DNA of 64,000 bases, from NCBI GenBank assembly GCA_037200525.1, contig JBBCGG010000001.1:2088501-2152500 (forward strand), written 5' to 3'. The stretch comes from Methylocella sp. (GTDB lineage Bacteria; Pseudomonadota; Alphaproteobacteria; Rhizobiales; Beijerinckiaceae). Shown here one piece after another: positions 23,589 through 32,561 of this stretch (position 1 is the first letter of the stretch; the number at the start of each line of letters is the position of its first letter). The position numbers and the translations under genes are program-made. The notes under the pieces were generated by a model that was not told the origin of the DNA, made no database searches, and saw only the letters and a list, made by a program, of their open reading frames with translations.

Positions 23589-23885
23589 ATGACCAAAGAT
23601 GATCTGGCCGGCGCAAGCGGCATGAGCCCGCGAAAGCAAATGGCCTCTGGCGGAGATATGCCCATGAGTGGAAATTATGGCTGCGATAACCTCGAATCCA
23701 TGAGCAAAAAGAACCCTGAAGCCTCTACGGATCTGCATCGCCGCACGATGGCCGATGATGACCGCGGCGCGGGCAAGCCGGTGAAGCATTCGCCCACTAA
23801 GTTTCGGTCGCAGTCGAACGCAGACCACGGCCCGCATGCTGGCGCACATGGCGTTACGTTCGGAACTGGACCTTTCCCCAAGTAA
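23589..23885 (+). CDS. Hypothetical phage protein, 98 aa
   Basis: Gly/Met/His-rich, low-complexity (MTKDDLAGASGMSPRKQMASGG ... HAGAHGVTFGTGPFPK). It follows TerL by 15 bases. No structure or function recognised. Confidence 0.55.
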   Translation: MTKDDLAGASGMSPRKQMASGGDMPMSGNYGCDNLESMSKKNPEASTDLHRRTMADDDRGAGKPVKHSPTKFRSQSNADHGPHAGAHGVTFGTGPFPK

Positions 23886-23891
23886 ATTTGC

Positions 23892-24095
23892 ATGAAGGTT
23901 TCGAAGGCTTCGGCCCACTATCAAGACCATCCCAAAGGGCGGCAGTCGTGTTCAGTCTGCCGTCATTTCCTGCCGCCGCATGGCTGCGAAGGCGTGGCCG
24001 GGCGGATTAGTCCAGATGCTTGGTGCGAACGGTTTTCGGCCAAGGCGCCGGCGATGGCGTTCCGAAAATCCGATGCAGCGCGAGAGCGGCGATGA
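23892..24095 (+). CDS. Small four-cysteine protein, HiPIP-like
   Basis: 67 residues: KVSKASAHYQDHPKGRQSCSVCRHFLPPHGCEGVAGRISPDAWCERF. The Y..HP.g...C..C..F.....C..V.G.I...GWC pattern is that of high-potential iron-sulfur proteins, which in bacteria are periplasmic electron carriers; short signal-less copies are common in Rhizobiales phages between terminase and portal. Four Cys could bind a 4Fe-4S cluster. Role in the virion cycle unknown. Confidence 0.75.
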   Translation: MKVSKASAHYQDHPKGRQSCSVCRHFLPPHGCEGVAGRISPDAWCERFSAKAPAMAFRKSDAARERR

Positions 24096-24313
24096 GCGCT
24101 TTGCCTGCGGGGCAGCTGGCGGTGTTGAAGAAGATCGCGGCGGCGCAATCCGGCGACCCGAAAGCGCGAACCGTAACGGCGATCGGACGCAGCACCGAAT
24201 TGCGCGCGGTTGAAGCGGCCAAACTTGTCGAGGTCTACGACGAGATCCGGTCCGACAGGTCGCTGCGGCTGACGAAGGCGGGTCAAGAGGCTCTTTCCAA
24301 CGCGGGGAGTTGA
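24092..24313 (+). CDS. Small winged-helix-like phage protein, 73 aa
   Basis: ATG 24092 overlaps the previous stop (ATGA). MSALPAGQLAVLKKIAAAQ then TELRAVEAAKLVEVYDEIRSDRSLRLTKAGQEAL resembles a small wHTH (helix, turn, helix, wing, 'LT.aG..al' end), as in many phage hypothetical proteins. DNA binding is possible. Confidence 0.6.
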   Translation: MSALPAGQLAVLKKIAAAQSGDPKARTVTAIGRSTELRAVEAAKLVEVYDEIRSDRSLRLTKAGQEALSNAGS

Positions 24314-24315
24314 TC

Positions 24316-24513
24316 ATGGCTGAAAAATGGATGTCTGGCGCGGTCAAGCACCCCGGCGCGCTGCACCGCGAACTTCATGTGCCGATGGGACAGAAAATAC
24401 CCGATGCCAAAATCAAGACCGCCGAGCATTCGGACAATCCGGTCGAGCGCAAGCGCGCGTTCCTTGCCGAGACGTTCGCTCAACATCGCCCCGGCGCCCG
24501 CACCGCGCAGTAG
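24316..24513 (+). CDS. Small conserved phage protein, 65 aa
   Basis: MAEKWMSGAVKHPGALHREL, IPDAKIKTAEHSDNPVERKRAFLAETF. This short pattern (KHPGALH...G...I......A..S.N...RKRA.LA.T) recurs in phages and is annotated as hypothetical. ATG 24316 is preferred over 24310. Confidence 0.65.
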   Translation: MAEKWMSGAVKHPGALHRELHVPMGQKIPDAKIKTAEHSDNPVERKRAFLAETFAQHRPGARTAQ

Positions 24514-24576
24514 GCTGAGTCGAGTTTCCTTACCAACTTGTAGGTCGAAAAAATCGACATCACAGAGAGGCCAGTT

Positions 24577-24864
24577 ATGCCGCCAGCGATTATCCGCCCG
24601 AATACCTGCTCCACCTGCGGGTATAAGCAGACGACGCAGGCCATGTTCCATTGCCATCGCCAGCCGCCAGCGGTGTTGCCGATGGTAGCCCCCGGCCCAC
24701 GCAATCGTCCGACCGTCATAGCGCATGTGACGTCATGGCCGGTCGTCAACGAGACGGATTGGTGCGGCGAGTGGAAATCGCCGAGCGCCGTGGTGCGGCC
24801 CCCAGCGGAAATGCAGGAGGCCATCGGCCAGGCGCCGCGCGTCATGCTTGGTGGGAGTCACTGA
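24577..24864 (+). CDS. Small zinc-ribbon-like phage protein, 95 aa
   Basis: MPPAIIRPNTCSTCGYKQTTQAMFHCHRQPPAV holds a CxxC and a downstream CxH, a plausible zinc site; then TVIAHVTSWPVVNETDWCGEW. The last base of the stop is the first base of the next ATG. No name assigned. Confidence 0.6.
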   Translation: MPPAIIRPNTCSTCGYKQTTQAMFHCHRQPPAVLPMVAPGPRNRPTVIAHVTSWPVVNETDWCGEWKSPSAVVRPPAEMQEAIGQAPRVMLGGSH

Positions 24865-25034
24865 TGCCGATCGTGGAAAGCTCCGTTCCTCTCGCGCTGC
24901 CCGGCGGCGACGCCGAGGTGTCAAAGCGCCCCAATCCTCCGAACGAGCCGCTAATTGACCGCGCGCTGGCGTTCTCTGCCGCGGGTAAAGGCAACAAGAA
25001 GCCGGCGTTCCACAAGGGCAAGAAGGCGTTCTGA
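24864..25034 (+). CDS. Small phage protein, 56 aa
   Basis: MPIVESSVPLALPGGDAEVSK ... GKGNKKPAFHKGKKAF, ending in a Lys-rich tail. ATG 24864 overlaps the previous stop. Unknown role. Confidence 0.5.
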   Translation: MPIVESSVPLALPGGDAEVSKRPNPPNEPLIDRALAFSAAGKGNKKPAFHKGKKAF

Positions 25035-25037
25035 ACC

Positions 25038-25613
25038 ATGACCATCATTTGTGTGAAAAATGGAGTCATGGCCGCCGACACCGCAATTTATGATGGCGAT
25101 TTGCGCGTAGGCTCTCAGCGGAAAATCTTTCGTTCTCGTCACGGTTGGCTGGCTGCGTTCGCTGGGAAATGCAGTCTGGACGCCTGTTTCAATGCTTGGT
25201 TGGACCATGGGGATATCAATAAGCCTCTGGAGATAGACGAAGAGGAGAGTGGGTTCGGAGGCCTAGTTTTGCTGCCGAGCGGGGTCCTGCATAGAGTCGA
25301 TAATGAAGGAAGCGTTTTCCCGTCGGCAGGTCGTTTCGCAGCCGAAGGCTATTGTCGGATTTTCGCGTTTGGCTGCCTGTGTGCTGGCGCTTCAGCCGAG
25401 GCAGCCGTGAGCCTCTGCATCGCGCATCATGACGGTTGCGGCGGCGACGTGCAGGTCGAGCGGCTCAATGCGTTTCCCGTCGAGGAGCAGCGCATTATAT
25501 GGACCAATCCGGTGACCGGCGACAGCATAGCATTGCCACTTTCACAAAAGCCGACCAACCCAGTCTTCGTGATGCAGCAGCCGCACGACCCGAAGGACTA
25601 CCCGGCGCTATGA
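25038..25613 (+). CDS. HslV-like Ntn-hydrolase (proteasome beta fold)
   Basis: 191 residues. Starts MTIICVKNGVMAADTAIYDGDLRVGSQRKIFR, with Thr at position 2 in the place of the catalytic N-terminal Thr and the strand-turn VMAADT typical of proteasome beta/HslV proteins. It continues GWLAAFAGKCSLDACFNAWL, GFGGLVLLPSGVLHRVDNEG and FAFGCLCAGASAEAAVSLCIAHHDGCGGDVQVERL, all matching the phage-encoded Ntn-hydrolase family. It could be a maturation protease or alter host proteolysis. It lies upstream of the portal; no separate prohead protease is seen. Confidence 0.8.
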   Translation: MTIICVKNGVMAADTAIYDGDLRVGSQRKIFRSRHGWLAAFAGKCSLDACFNAWLDHGDINKPLEIDEEESGFGGLVLLPSGVLHRVDNEGSVFPSAGRFAAEGYCRIFAFGCLCAGASAEAAVSLCIAHHDGCGGDVQVERLNAFPVEEQRIIWTNPVTGDSIALPLSQKPTNPVFVMQQPHDPKDYPAL

Positions 25614-26044
25614 CCCTATGCAATTTGGCTCTGAAAATCTCCGGTAAGCCCTATCCGCAGATGTGCGCGATGTGCGGCGGCGGAAAGTGCCGTGAGACCG
25701 GGAGAGTCGAAGAATTCATTTGTTCCAAGCCAAAGGCTCCGATCATGGCCGAGATCAAGCAATTCCCTGTGCTCGTGCCGCAGCCCACCGGCAACGTCAA
25801 TCCAGAGCTTGTCGACATGCTTCGCCACGCCCTGGAATTGGCTGAGCGCGGCGAGTGGGTGGGCGGGGCCGCTATTGGAATCCGTGTCGACGGCATGGGC
25901 GACCGCATGCACTCCGTTGAGACCTATAAGCAGCTCGGCGAAGTCGTCACCATCCTGACGGTCCTTTCGCACAAGCTCTGCGCCGAGGTTATCGAGAATG
26001 GGATCGAGCTTCGGCCGATCGATCCTTCGGGCGGGGCCGCATGA
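25610..26044 (+). CDS. Phage protein with Cys-rich N-terminus, 144 aa
   Basis: ATG 25610 overlaps the Ntn-hydrolase stop. The first 35 residues carry CAMCGGGKC and a further Cys (zinc-like); the rest (LVDMLRHALELAERGEWVGGAAIGIRVDG) is helical. A second start at 25745 (MAEIKQFPVLVPQ) would drop the Cys part. Function unknown. Confidence 0.6.
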   Translation: MTLCNLALKISGKPYPQMCAMCGGGKCRETGRVEEFICSKPKAPIMAEIKQFPVLVPQPTGNVNPELVDMLRHALELAERGEWVGGAAIGIRVDGMGDRMHSVETYKQLGEVVTILTVLSHKLCAEVIENGIELRPIDPSGGAA

Positions 26045-26445
26045 TGACCCTTGAAGAAGCCATTGATCGAATCAGCGCTCGGGCGACGGTCAAAATCGAC
26101 CTCGACGCCAAATATGGATTCATCGTCTGCAGCGGTGGTCGGCTGATCGATGGCGACATGCCCGCACTGTATCTAAACGAATCACTTGCGGTCGCAGCAT
26201 GGCTTGAAGCGGTCGAAAAAGAGCTTGGCCCGGCACTTCCCCAGAAAAATTTGACGTGGGTGGATTCGCCGAAAATCGAATGGTTTCAGGTCACGATCGC
26301 CGATCGCCGCAACACGCATCGGATTGTCGCGGATCACTGCACCGTCCGGTCGAAGCTGGTGATCGATGAGGCACCGGGAGTCGTTGCCGTTGCTGTCGCT
26401 GAGCCCGAGCCGCCCAAATCAGCGAAGAAGGCTGGCGCGAAATGA
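26041..26445 (+). CDS. Hypothetical phage protein, 134 aa
   Basis: Begins MMTLEEAIDRISARATVKIDLDAKYGFIVCSGG. Mixed alpha/beta with a Lys/Ala tail (KSAKKAGAK). Start and stop overlap its neighbours by four bases each. No family recognised. Confidence 0.6.
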   Translation: MMTLEEAIDRISARATVKIDLDAKYGFIVCSGGRLIDGDMPALYLNESLAVAAWLEAVEKELGPALPQKNLTWVDSPKIEWFQVTIADRRNTHRIVADHCTVRSKLVIDEAPGVVAVAVAEPEPPKSAKKAGAK

Positions 26446-28673
26446 CCTTGGAAGAAGTCGGCGCCGCAGGGGCAAATCAGCTTACCACGATTTCAGACGG
26501 CGACGAGGGCGACGCGCTTCACACCCCCGACGAGGATCACGTCGCAAAGCTGCATCGCTGGGCTCTCGCGATCAATATTGCCGATGACACCGAAATTGAC
26601 GACGAAACCCTGAGCCGGATCGGGCAACTCGTTACGCGGGAATATCAAATCGATCTGGCGACGCTTTCGGATTGGCGCACCAAGACCGAAAAGGCCGAAA
26701 AGATTGCGAACCAGATCGCCGAGGAGAAAACCTATCCTTGGCCAAAGGCTTCCAACGTCCTTTATCCCCTCATCACGACGGCTGCCATCCAATTCGCCGC
26801 TCGCGCCTATCCCGCGATTGTCGCCGGAAGCAATGTCGTCAAAGGCAGCGTGATCGGATCTGATGACGGCGTGCCGATGCTAGAAAATGGCCAAACCGCG
26901 CTGAACCCGCAGACTGGCGGCCCGGTGTGAGTCGTGCCGCCGGGCGCCAAAAAGGATCGGGCCACTCGCATCGGCGAGCATATGAGCTACCAACTCCTCG
27001 ACGAACAGACCGAGTGGGAGCCGGAAACCGATAAGCTCCTGCATGTTCTCCCGATCGTGGGCACGGCGTTCCGAAAAGTGTTTTTCGACTCGGACAAGGG
27101 GCGCAACGCTGCCCTCTACGTCTCGGCCTTGTCCCTCGTGATCAATTATCAAGCCCGCTCATTGGAACGCACGCCGAGAATTACCGAGGAGATGGCGTTT
27201 TACCCTCACGAAATTGAGGAAAAGGTCGCGGCAGGGGTTTTCCTCGAAATCGATTATCCGACAGCGCCAAATGCCGACGGCGACGTGGACGCGCCGATCG
27301 AATTCCTAGAGCAGCATCGCTGGTATGACCTCGACAGCGACGGTTTCCGCGAGCCCTATATCGTCACGGTGCACAAGGATTCCTCCAAGGTCGTGCGAAT
27401 TGTCGCCCGCTATGATTTGGACGGGATTAAATACAACCGGACCAAGGGCAAAATTCAGAAGATAGAGCCGATCCATTATTATCAGGCCTATCAATTTCTG
27501 CCCAATTTCGAATTTAAGGGCAGCATTTACGGAACGGGCTTCGGCCAGCTGCTTCTGCCGCTGAATTCCTCGATCAACACCACGCTGAATATGCTGATCG
27601 ACGCTGGCCACCTCGCAAATACGCAGGGCGGCTTCATCGGCAAGGGGCTGTCGATGAATTCGGGCTCCATGCGCTTCCAGCCTGGCGAATATAAGCAGGT
27701 TAATTCACCCGGAGCCGCAATTAGAGACAATATCGTCCAATTGCAGTTCACCGGGCCGTCTCCAGTGCTTTTCCAGCTTCTCGGCATGCTGATTGAGGCC
27801 GGCAAAGAAATCGCGTCGGTCAAGGATGTGCTGACCGGCGAGAACCAGCAGCCAAATACGCCGGCGACCACGACCCTCGCTATGATCGAGCAAGGGCTGA
27901 AGGTCTTCACCTCGATCTACAAGCGCGTTTATCGCTCGCTGAAGGGCGAACTCGGGATGCTATATCGCCTGAACCGGATCTATCTGGATCAGGAGACCTC
28001 TTACAAGGTCGGCGATAATTGGCGGCAGATCACCCGCGCCGACTATGAAAAGGGATCGGGCGTCGAGCCGGTTTCTGATCCGTCTATGGTCTCCGACATG
28101 CAGAAGCTCGGGCGCGCCGGCTTCCTGATGCAGTTCGCTAGCGATCCGATGATGAATGGCAAAGAGATCCGGATGCGCATGCTGGATGCCGCCGGCATCG
28201 ACGATATCCCCGCGCTGTTCAATCCGAATCCGGCGCCCAATCCTGCCGTTCTGGCGAAGGCGATGGAGCTTCACACGAAGCAAACCGACGCGGAATCCAA
28301 ACAAACAGAGGCGCAAGCCAGCGCAGAGCTCAAGAGGGCGCAGGCGCTCGCGGCGCGGGCGTCGGCCATTCTCAGCTTTGCGCCGGCCGACGAGCTGGTC
28401 GGCGGAATGCATGTCGCTTACGCGCAGCACGAGCTCGACGCTATCCGGTTGATGATGGACGCACAGGCGCAGGGACAGGCGCAGATCGCGGAACAGGCGC
28501 AGCCGGGGCCGGATGGCGCGCCGGCGGCCACGCCTCCTGTCGGAGGGGCTCCGGCCCGCCTTGCGCCGCCGCAGCAATTGGCTCCCGAATCTGCCGGGCC
28601 TGCCGCGGGCGCTATACCGGCGAGTCCAAATTCATTCCTGGCCGCGGCGCGCGGCGGCGACATTCCAGGGTAG
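26442..28673 (+). CDS. Portal protein (P22-like family) with an in-frame TGA
   Basis: The frame from 26442 carries the N-terminal portal region (EEKTYPWPKASNVLYPLITTAAIQFAARAYP) and meets TGA at 26928-26930. The same frame continues VVPPGAKKDRATRIGEHMSYQLLDE, LPIVGTAFRKVFFD, FLPNFEFKGSIYGTGFGQLLLPLNSSINTTLN, to 28673, with a Gln/Ala-rich C-terminal tail. Together 743 codons, the size of P22-type portals. The stop replaces what is probably Trp in a PVW-VPPG context. Restart at the following GTG or ATG would lose 160 residues, so a functional portal needs the stop suppressed, or the base is wrong. Confidence 0.88.
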
Positions 28674-28682
28674 GGCAGAGCA

Positions 28683-28967
28683 TTGGCAGAAAAACCCGTC
28701 GTCATCAAAGGGATCACCGCCGAGGACTTCCAGCAGTGGAAGCACAATCCGGTATCCAAGGTCGTGCTGGCCTATTTCGCGGATTACGCCGATGCGCTGA
28801 CGCACGACACGGTGACGGTGTTCTTGCAGGGCGGGGCGCTGGTCGAGCCGTCGCAGCTTGAAAGGCGCGGCCGCATCTTGGCCGCCAAAGATGCCAGCGA
28901 ACTGGAATTTGAATCGCTGCGGTCATTTTACGAGGGAGAAGAAAGCAGTGCAGCCGAAAATTCTTAG
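28683..28967 (+). CDS. Small conserved head-region protein, 94 aa
   Basis: TTG start at 28683 (MAEKPVVIKGITAEDFQQWKHNPVSKVVLAYFADYADALTHD). Helical, ending in an acidic tail that overlaps the GroES-like gene by 20 bases. Recurrent in podoviral head modules after the portal; unknown role. Confidence 0.6.
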   Translation: MAEKPVVIKGITAEDFQQWKHNPVSKVVLAYFADYADALTHDTVTVFLQGGALVEPSQLERRGRILAAKDASELEFESLRSFYEGEESSAAENS

Positions 28968-29358
28968 GAATGACGTCGCTGAGTATACGTCGGGCCATTT
29001 CGACGGAACGGATACCTCCGGGATGCGCGTCATTGGCGAGATGGTTCTCGTGCTCTGCGACCAGGTCAAAGAACAGACCCAGGGTGGCGTTTTCATAGCC
29101 GAGGACATCCGCGAGCGCCATGAGCTTGCGGCCGAGACCGGGATTCTCATCCGGCTCGGCGACGGCGCTTTCAAATGGAACGCCGATAAGACGCGCCCTT
29201 GGACCGGATATGTGCCTCAGGTCGGCGATCACGTCTTTATGGCGCGCTACTCCGGGGCCGTTTTCACCGGTGACGACGGTCAGCGATACCGAGTCATGGA
29301 ATACACGTGCATCGCGGCGGTCGCCGATCGCCCGATCGAAAGGAAGGAGGCCAGCTAA
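28948..29358 (+). CDS. GroES-like co-chaperonin
   Basis: GTG 28948 with GGGAG upstream. 136 residues: MRVIGEMVLVLCDQVKEQTQGGVFIAEDIRERHELAAETGILIRLGDG, VPQVGDHVFMARYSGAVFTGDDGQRYRVMEYTCIAAV. This is the Cpn10 beta-barrel pattern (P..DRVLV......T.GGI..P......G.V...G.......G..V....Y.G.......Y..........A). Phage Gp31-type co-chaperonins let GroEL fold capsid protein. Its place between portal and scaffold fits that role. Confidence 0.85.
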   Translation: MQPKILRNDVAEYTSGHFDGTDTSGMRVIGEMVLVLCDQVKEQTQGGVFIAEDIRERHELAAETGILIRLGDGAFKWNADKTRPWTGYVPQVGDHVFMARYSGAVFTGDDGQRYRVMEYTCIAAVADRPIERKEAS

Positions 29359-30233
29359 TGAGCGAGACTGCTGAAATCATCAATGACGGCGCCGGCGAGG
29401 CCGCTACCGTTATTCCGGTCGAGGATACCGCCCGCCGCATGGGGTGGAAGCCCAAAGAGGAATACAAAGGCGCGCCAGACCGCTGGAAGCCAGCCGACGA
29501 ATTCGTGCGGTATGGGCTCGAGCAGCTTCCTGTGGCCCAAGAGCGCCTTCGCGTGCTCGATGAGCGTTACGCCCGCGACGTCGGCAACCTGCAAAAGCAG
29601 GTTAAAGAAATTGGCGACGTCCTGAAGGAAACGCTGGAATTCAATTCCAGGTCCGAGCAGCGCGCCTATGAACGGGCGATGAAAGACCTCGAGGCGAAGC
29701 GCGCCGTGGCCGTTGCCCATGCGGACACCGAGACTTTCAATCAGACGCAGGCCGAAATCGACGCCTTGAATAAAGAGGCGAAGAAGGTCAGCGAAGCGGT
29801 CAAGGTCGAAAAAACCGATGCCCAGAACCAACCGACCATCGACCCGTATGTCCATGTGTGGCTCGCCGATAACCCTTGGTATTCGGCCAATATCGAGATG
29901 GGCGCCACCGCGGAGACGCTTCACAAGGTGGTGGCTAAAGAAAAGCCTAACCTCTCGATGAAGGAAAATCTCGCGGAGGTCAGGGCGAAAATCGTCAAGA
30001 TGTTCCCCGAGCATTTCGAAAATAGCCGGCGCTCGCAGCCATCGGCGGTTTCCGAGGGCGAAGGCGGCGCGGCGCAGCGTGGCGCCAAGCGCAAGAAGGG
30101 CTACGCGGACTTGCCCGAGGACGCGAAGAGAATTTGCGACAAATACGTCAAAACGTTGCCGCCGGATCCAAAAACCAAAAAGCCCTACACGCGCGAGGAT
30201 TATTGCGCGGTCTACTTTAAGGATGAGGAGTGA
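29358..30233 (+). CDS. Capsid scaffolding protein candidate
   Basis: ATG 29358 overlaps the GroES-like stop. 291 residues, acidic N-terminus, a long coiled coil (about 55-170: RLRVLDERYARDVGNLQKQVKEIGDVLKETL; EAKRAVAVAHADTETFNQTQAEIDALNKEAKKVSEAVKV), DPYVHVWLADNPWYSA, then a basic C-terminal region (RGAKRKKGYADLPEDAKRICDKYVKTLP). A coiled coil with a basic C-terminus just before the capsid genes is the scaffolding pattern in P22-like phages. Identity is inferred from shape and place. Confidence 0.75.
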   Translation: MSETAEIINDGAGEAATVIPVEDTARRMGWKPKEEYKGAPDRWKPADEFVRYGLEQLPVAQERLRVLDERYARDVGNLQKQVKEIGDVLKETLEFNSRSEQRAYERAMKDLEAKRAVAVAHADTETFNQTQAEIDALNKEAKKVSEAVKVEKTDAQNQPTIDPYVHVWLADNPWYSANIEMGATAETLHKVVAKEKPNLSMKENLAEVRAKIVKMFPEHFENSRRSQPSAVSEGEGGAAQRGAKRKKGYADLPEDAKRICDKYVKTLPPDPKTKKPYTREDYCAVYFKDEE

Positions 30234-30235
30234 TC

Positions 30236-30829
30236 ATGTCCGACGTACCCTCTCAAGAACGCCGCGGCCCTGGACGTCCGTCAAATGCGGAGATCGCCGC
30301 GAGGGAGGCGGCTGCGACGCACGGAGAAGAACCATCGGCGCTCGCCCGCGCGGCTACGCAGTCTGCCGCCGGTGAAGACATCGCCGCATTGATCCGCCCG
30401 GACAATGACGACCATAGCGACGAGGGTCTGGCCCGGCGCAAGGCTACGCGTAAGCCCTTCGGCGCTTTTGTTCAGAAGCTTTCGTATCCGGTTCGGCCAA
30501 ATTATCATCGTCATGTATTCAATGACGAAGATGGACGTCTTGAACTTGCGCAAGAAGCCGGTTATACATTTGTCAAGAAGGACGGAAACCCAATCAAGCG
30601 AGTTGTCGGCACAGCAAAGGCCGGTGGACCGTTGTTCGGCTACCTCATGGAAATACCGCAGGAATGGTATGATGAGGATATGCGAAATGCGCAAAAACGC
30701 GTCGACGAGACGGATACAGCTATCCGCCGTGGCGAGATGATCTCGGGAAAAGCAGCAGAAGATTCCCAGCAGCGCTTTTATGCATCGTCGCAGGGTCGAC
30801 AAATCAAAATCCAAAACGAACGACGCTGA
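30236..30829 (+). CDS. Head-region protein, 197 aa
   Basis: Starts MSDVPSQERRGPGRPSNAEIAAREAAA; RRGPGRPSNAE is an AT-hook-like basic patch. The body (KLSYPVRPNYHRHVFND, RLELAQEAGYTFVKKDGNPIKRVVG, FGYLMEIPQEWYDEDM, EDSQQRFY) is seen between scaffold and capsid genes of related podoviruses without a known function. About 130 bases without a gene follow. Confidence 0.65.
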   Translation: MSDVPSQERRGPGRPSNAEIAAREAAATHGEEPSALARAATQSAAGEDIAALIRPDNDDHSDEGLARRKATRKPFGAFVQKLSYPVRPNYHRHVFNDEDGRLELAQEAGYTFVKKDGNPIKRVVGTAKAGGPLFGYLMEIPQEWYDEDMRNAQKRVDETDTAIRRGEMISGKAAEDSQQRFYASSQGRQIKIQNERR

Positions 30830-30960
30830 CAAAAACGAAGCGCCACAAGCTCCCAGCATCAGAGCTTCCCCCAGCGAGTGCACGGACAAATCGCGTCGGC
30901 TGATGGCTGAGCCTCTTTAGGCCCGGCCGTTCCCCGAAACTCGGCCTATGGAGGAATCCA

Positions 30961-31548
30961 ATGGCGAACGCGAACGTGCCGCGCGGGCTCATCCCCTACC
31001 GGCGCACGACCGGCGAACCCTTCAACGGGGCCGGCAATATCTACTTCATTCCGGCGTCGAACCCGAACAACATCTTCATCGGCGATCCTCTCACCTATCT
31101 GACCAACTCGGCGGATAATGAGGGCATTCCCGGCGTGACGCTCGCGACCGCGGGATCGTCGAATAATATCCTCGGCGCCATGCTTGGCCGCATTCCAGGC
31201 GGCGAACCCCAGGTCGCGGTGACGCGCGATTTTCCGCCGTTCATGCCCGCCAACACGGCAGGCTATATCCTCGTCGCCGATGATCCTGACCTTCTCTACG
31301 AGGTCCAGGAGAACGGGGCGATGGTTCAGGGCGCGCCCGGCCGCAACGTCAATCTCGTCGCCGGCGTCGGATCGATGATCACCAGCTATTCCGGCTGGAT
31401 GCTGAATTCGAGCACGCTCAACGTCACCAACACGCTTCAGATGAAAATCATTCGGCTCCTTGAGCAGGCTGACAACGCCGTCGGCCAGAACGCCAAGTGG
31501 CTTTGCCGAATCAATCTGAACGCTCTCACCAGCACAACCGGCGTCTAA
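30961..31548 (+). CDS. Virion protein, possible capsid decoration protein
   Basis: AUG after GGAGGAAT. 195 residues: MANANVPRGLIPYRRTTGEPFNGAGNIYFIPASNPNNIFIGDPL; GVTLATAGSSNNILGAMLG; YILVADDPDLLYEVQENGA. Beta-rich. It directly precedes the major capsid gene with a 12-base gap, the usual place of decoration or head-stabilising proteins. Inferred from position and fold look. Confidence 0.65.
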   Translation: MANANVPRGLIPYRRTTGEPFNGAGNIYFIPASNPNNIFIGDPLTYLTNSADNEGIPGVTLATAGSSNNILGAMLGRIPGGEPQVAVTRDFPPFMPANTAGYILVADDPDLLYEVQENGAMVQGAPGRNVNLVAGVGSMITSYSGWMLNSSTLNVTNTLQMKIIRLLEQADNAVGQNAKWLCRINLNALTSTTGV

Positions 31549-31560
31549 GGGGAGGCTCGA

Positions 31561-32469
31561 ATGGCCGTCATTACCACTGGAGCACACCCTAAGGCGCTTT
31601 GGCCCGGGATTCACGCGTTCTGGGGTCGCTCATACGATGAGCATGTCGAGGAATTTGTCGATCTGTTCGACAAGCAGACCTCCGACAAGGCTTACGAGGA
31701 AGACGTCGAAATCACCGGCTTCGGGCTGGCGCCGACGAAAAACGAAGGCACTTCGATCGTTTACGATACCGAGACGCAGGGCGCGGTCTCCCGCTATACG
31801 CACATTGCCTATGCGCTGGGCTTTATCGTGACCTATGAAGAGCTGCGGGACGATCTCTACGAGGTTGTGTCGAAGCGCCGCGCGCAGGCTCTCGCCTTCT
31901 CGATGCGCCAGACCAAAGAGAACATCTGCGCCAACGTCTACAATCGCGCTTTCCTGAACAGCGCGCCCGGCGGCGACGGCGTCTCGATGATCAACAACAC
32001 GCATCCGACTGTAGGGGGTCTACAGAGTAATCTTCTGACCACGGCGGCGGATCTCTCCGAAACCGCGCTCGAAGATATGATCATCCAGATCATGCAGACC
32101 GTGAACTCGCGCGGCCTGAAAATCTCCAACCTGCCGCAATCGCTGCATGTCCCGACGCAGCTTTGGTATGACGCAAATCGCATCGTGAAGTCTGTCCTCC
32201 AGAACGACACTTCAAACAATGCGATCAACGTCATAAGGGCAACCGGCGCGCTGCCCGGCGGCATTAAGCTGAACCACTATTTCAACTCCGCGACAGCGTG
32301 GTTCATCCGCACCAATATCCCGCGCGGCTTGCAGTATTTCGAGCGCGAGGCGGTGAGTTTCGATCAGGACAACGACTTCAACACCAAGAACGCGTTGGCC
32401 GCCTGCTACGAGCGTTATTCGGTCTTCTGGACTGACTGGCGCGCCATTTTCGGAACGCCAGGTGTCTGA
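31561..32469 (+). CDS. Major capsid protein
   Basis: 302 residues: AHPKALWPGIHAFWGRSYDEHVEEFVDLFDKQTSDKAYEEDVEITGFGLAPTKNEG, YTHIAYALGFIVTYEELRDDLYEVVSKRRAQALAFSMRQTKENICANVYNRAF, GDGVSMINNTHP and FDQDNDFNTKNALAACYERYSVFWTDWRAIFGT. These fit HK97-fold capsid proteins of the Mu gpT-like/podoviral branch. GGGGAGG precedes the start. About 90 bases without a gene follow. Confidence 0.88.
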   Translation: MAVITTGAHPKALWPGIHAFWGRSYDEHVEEFVDLFDKQTSDKAYEEDVEITGFGLAPTKNEGTSIVYDTETQGAVSRYTHIAYALGFIVTYEELRDDLYEVVSKRRAQALAFSMRQTKENICANVYNRAFLNSAPGGDGVSMINNTHPTVGGLQSNLLTTAADLSETALEDMIIQIMQTVNSRGLKISNLPQSLHVPTQLWYDANRIVKSVLQNDTSNNAINVIRATGALPGGIKLNHYFNSATAWFIRTNIPRGLQYFEREAVSFDQDNDFNTKNALAACYERYSVFWTDWRAIFGTPGV

Positions 32470-32561
32470 AAACGATCTGGCGTCCACGGGCGCCAGCTAA
32501 TTCCCACAAGCCCGGCACATGGCGGTTTCCGGGGCCGCCCTCGAGTTGAAGGTCGAAGACC

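Noticed and set aside
26928-26930. TGA recoded as Trp (alternative genetic code)
   Set aside because: Many neighbouring genes use TGA as their stop in ATGA overlaps, and the other nonsense site is TAA.
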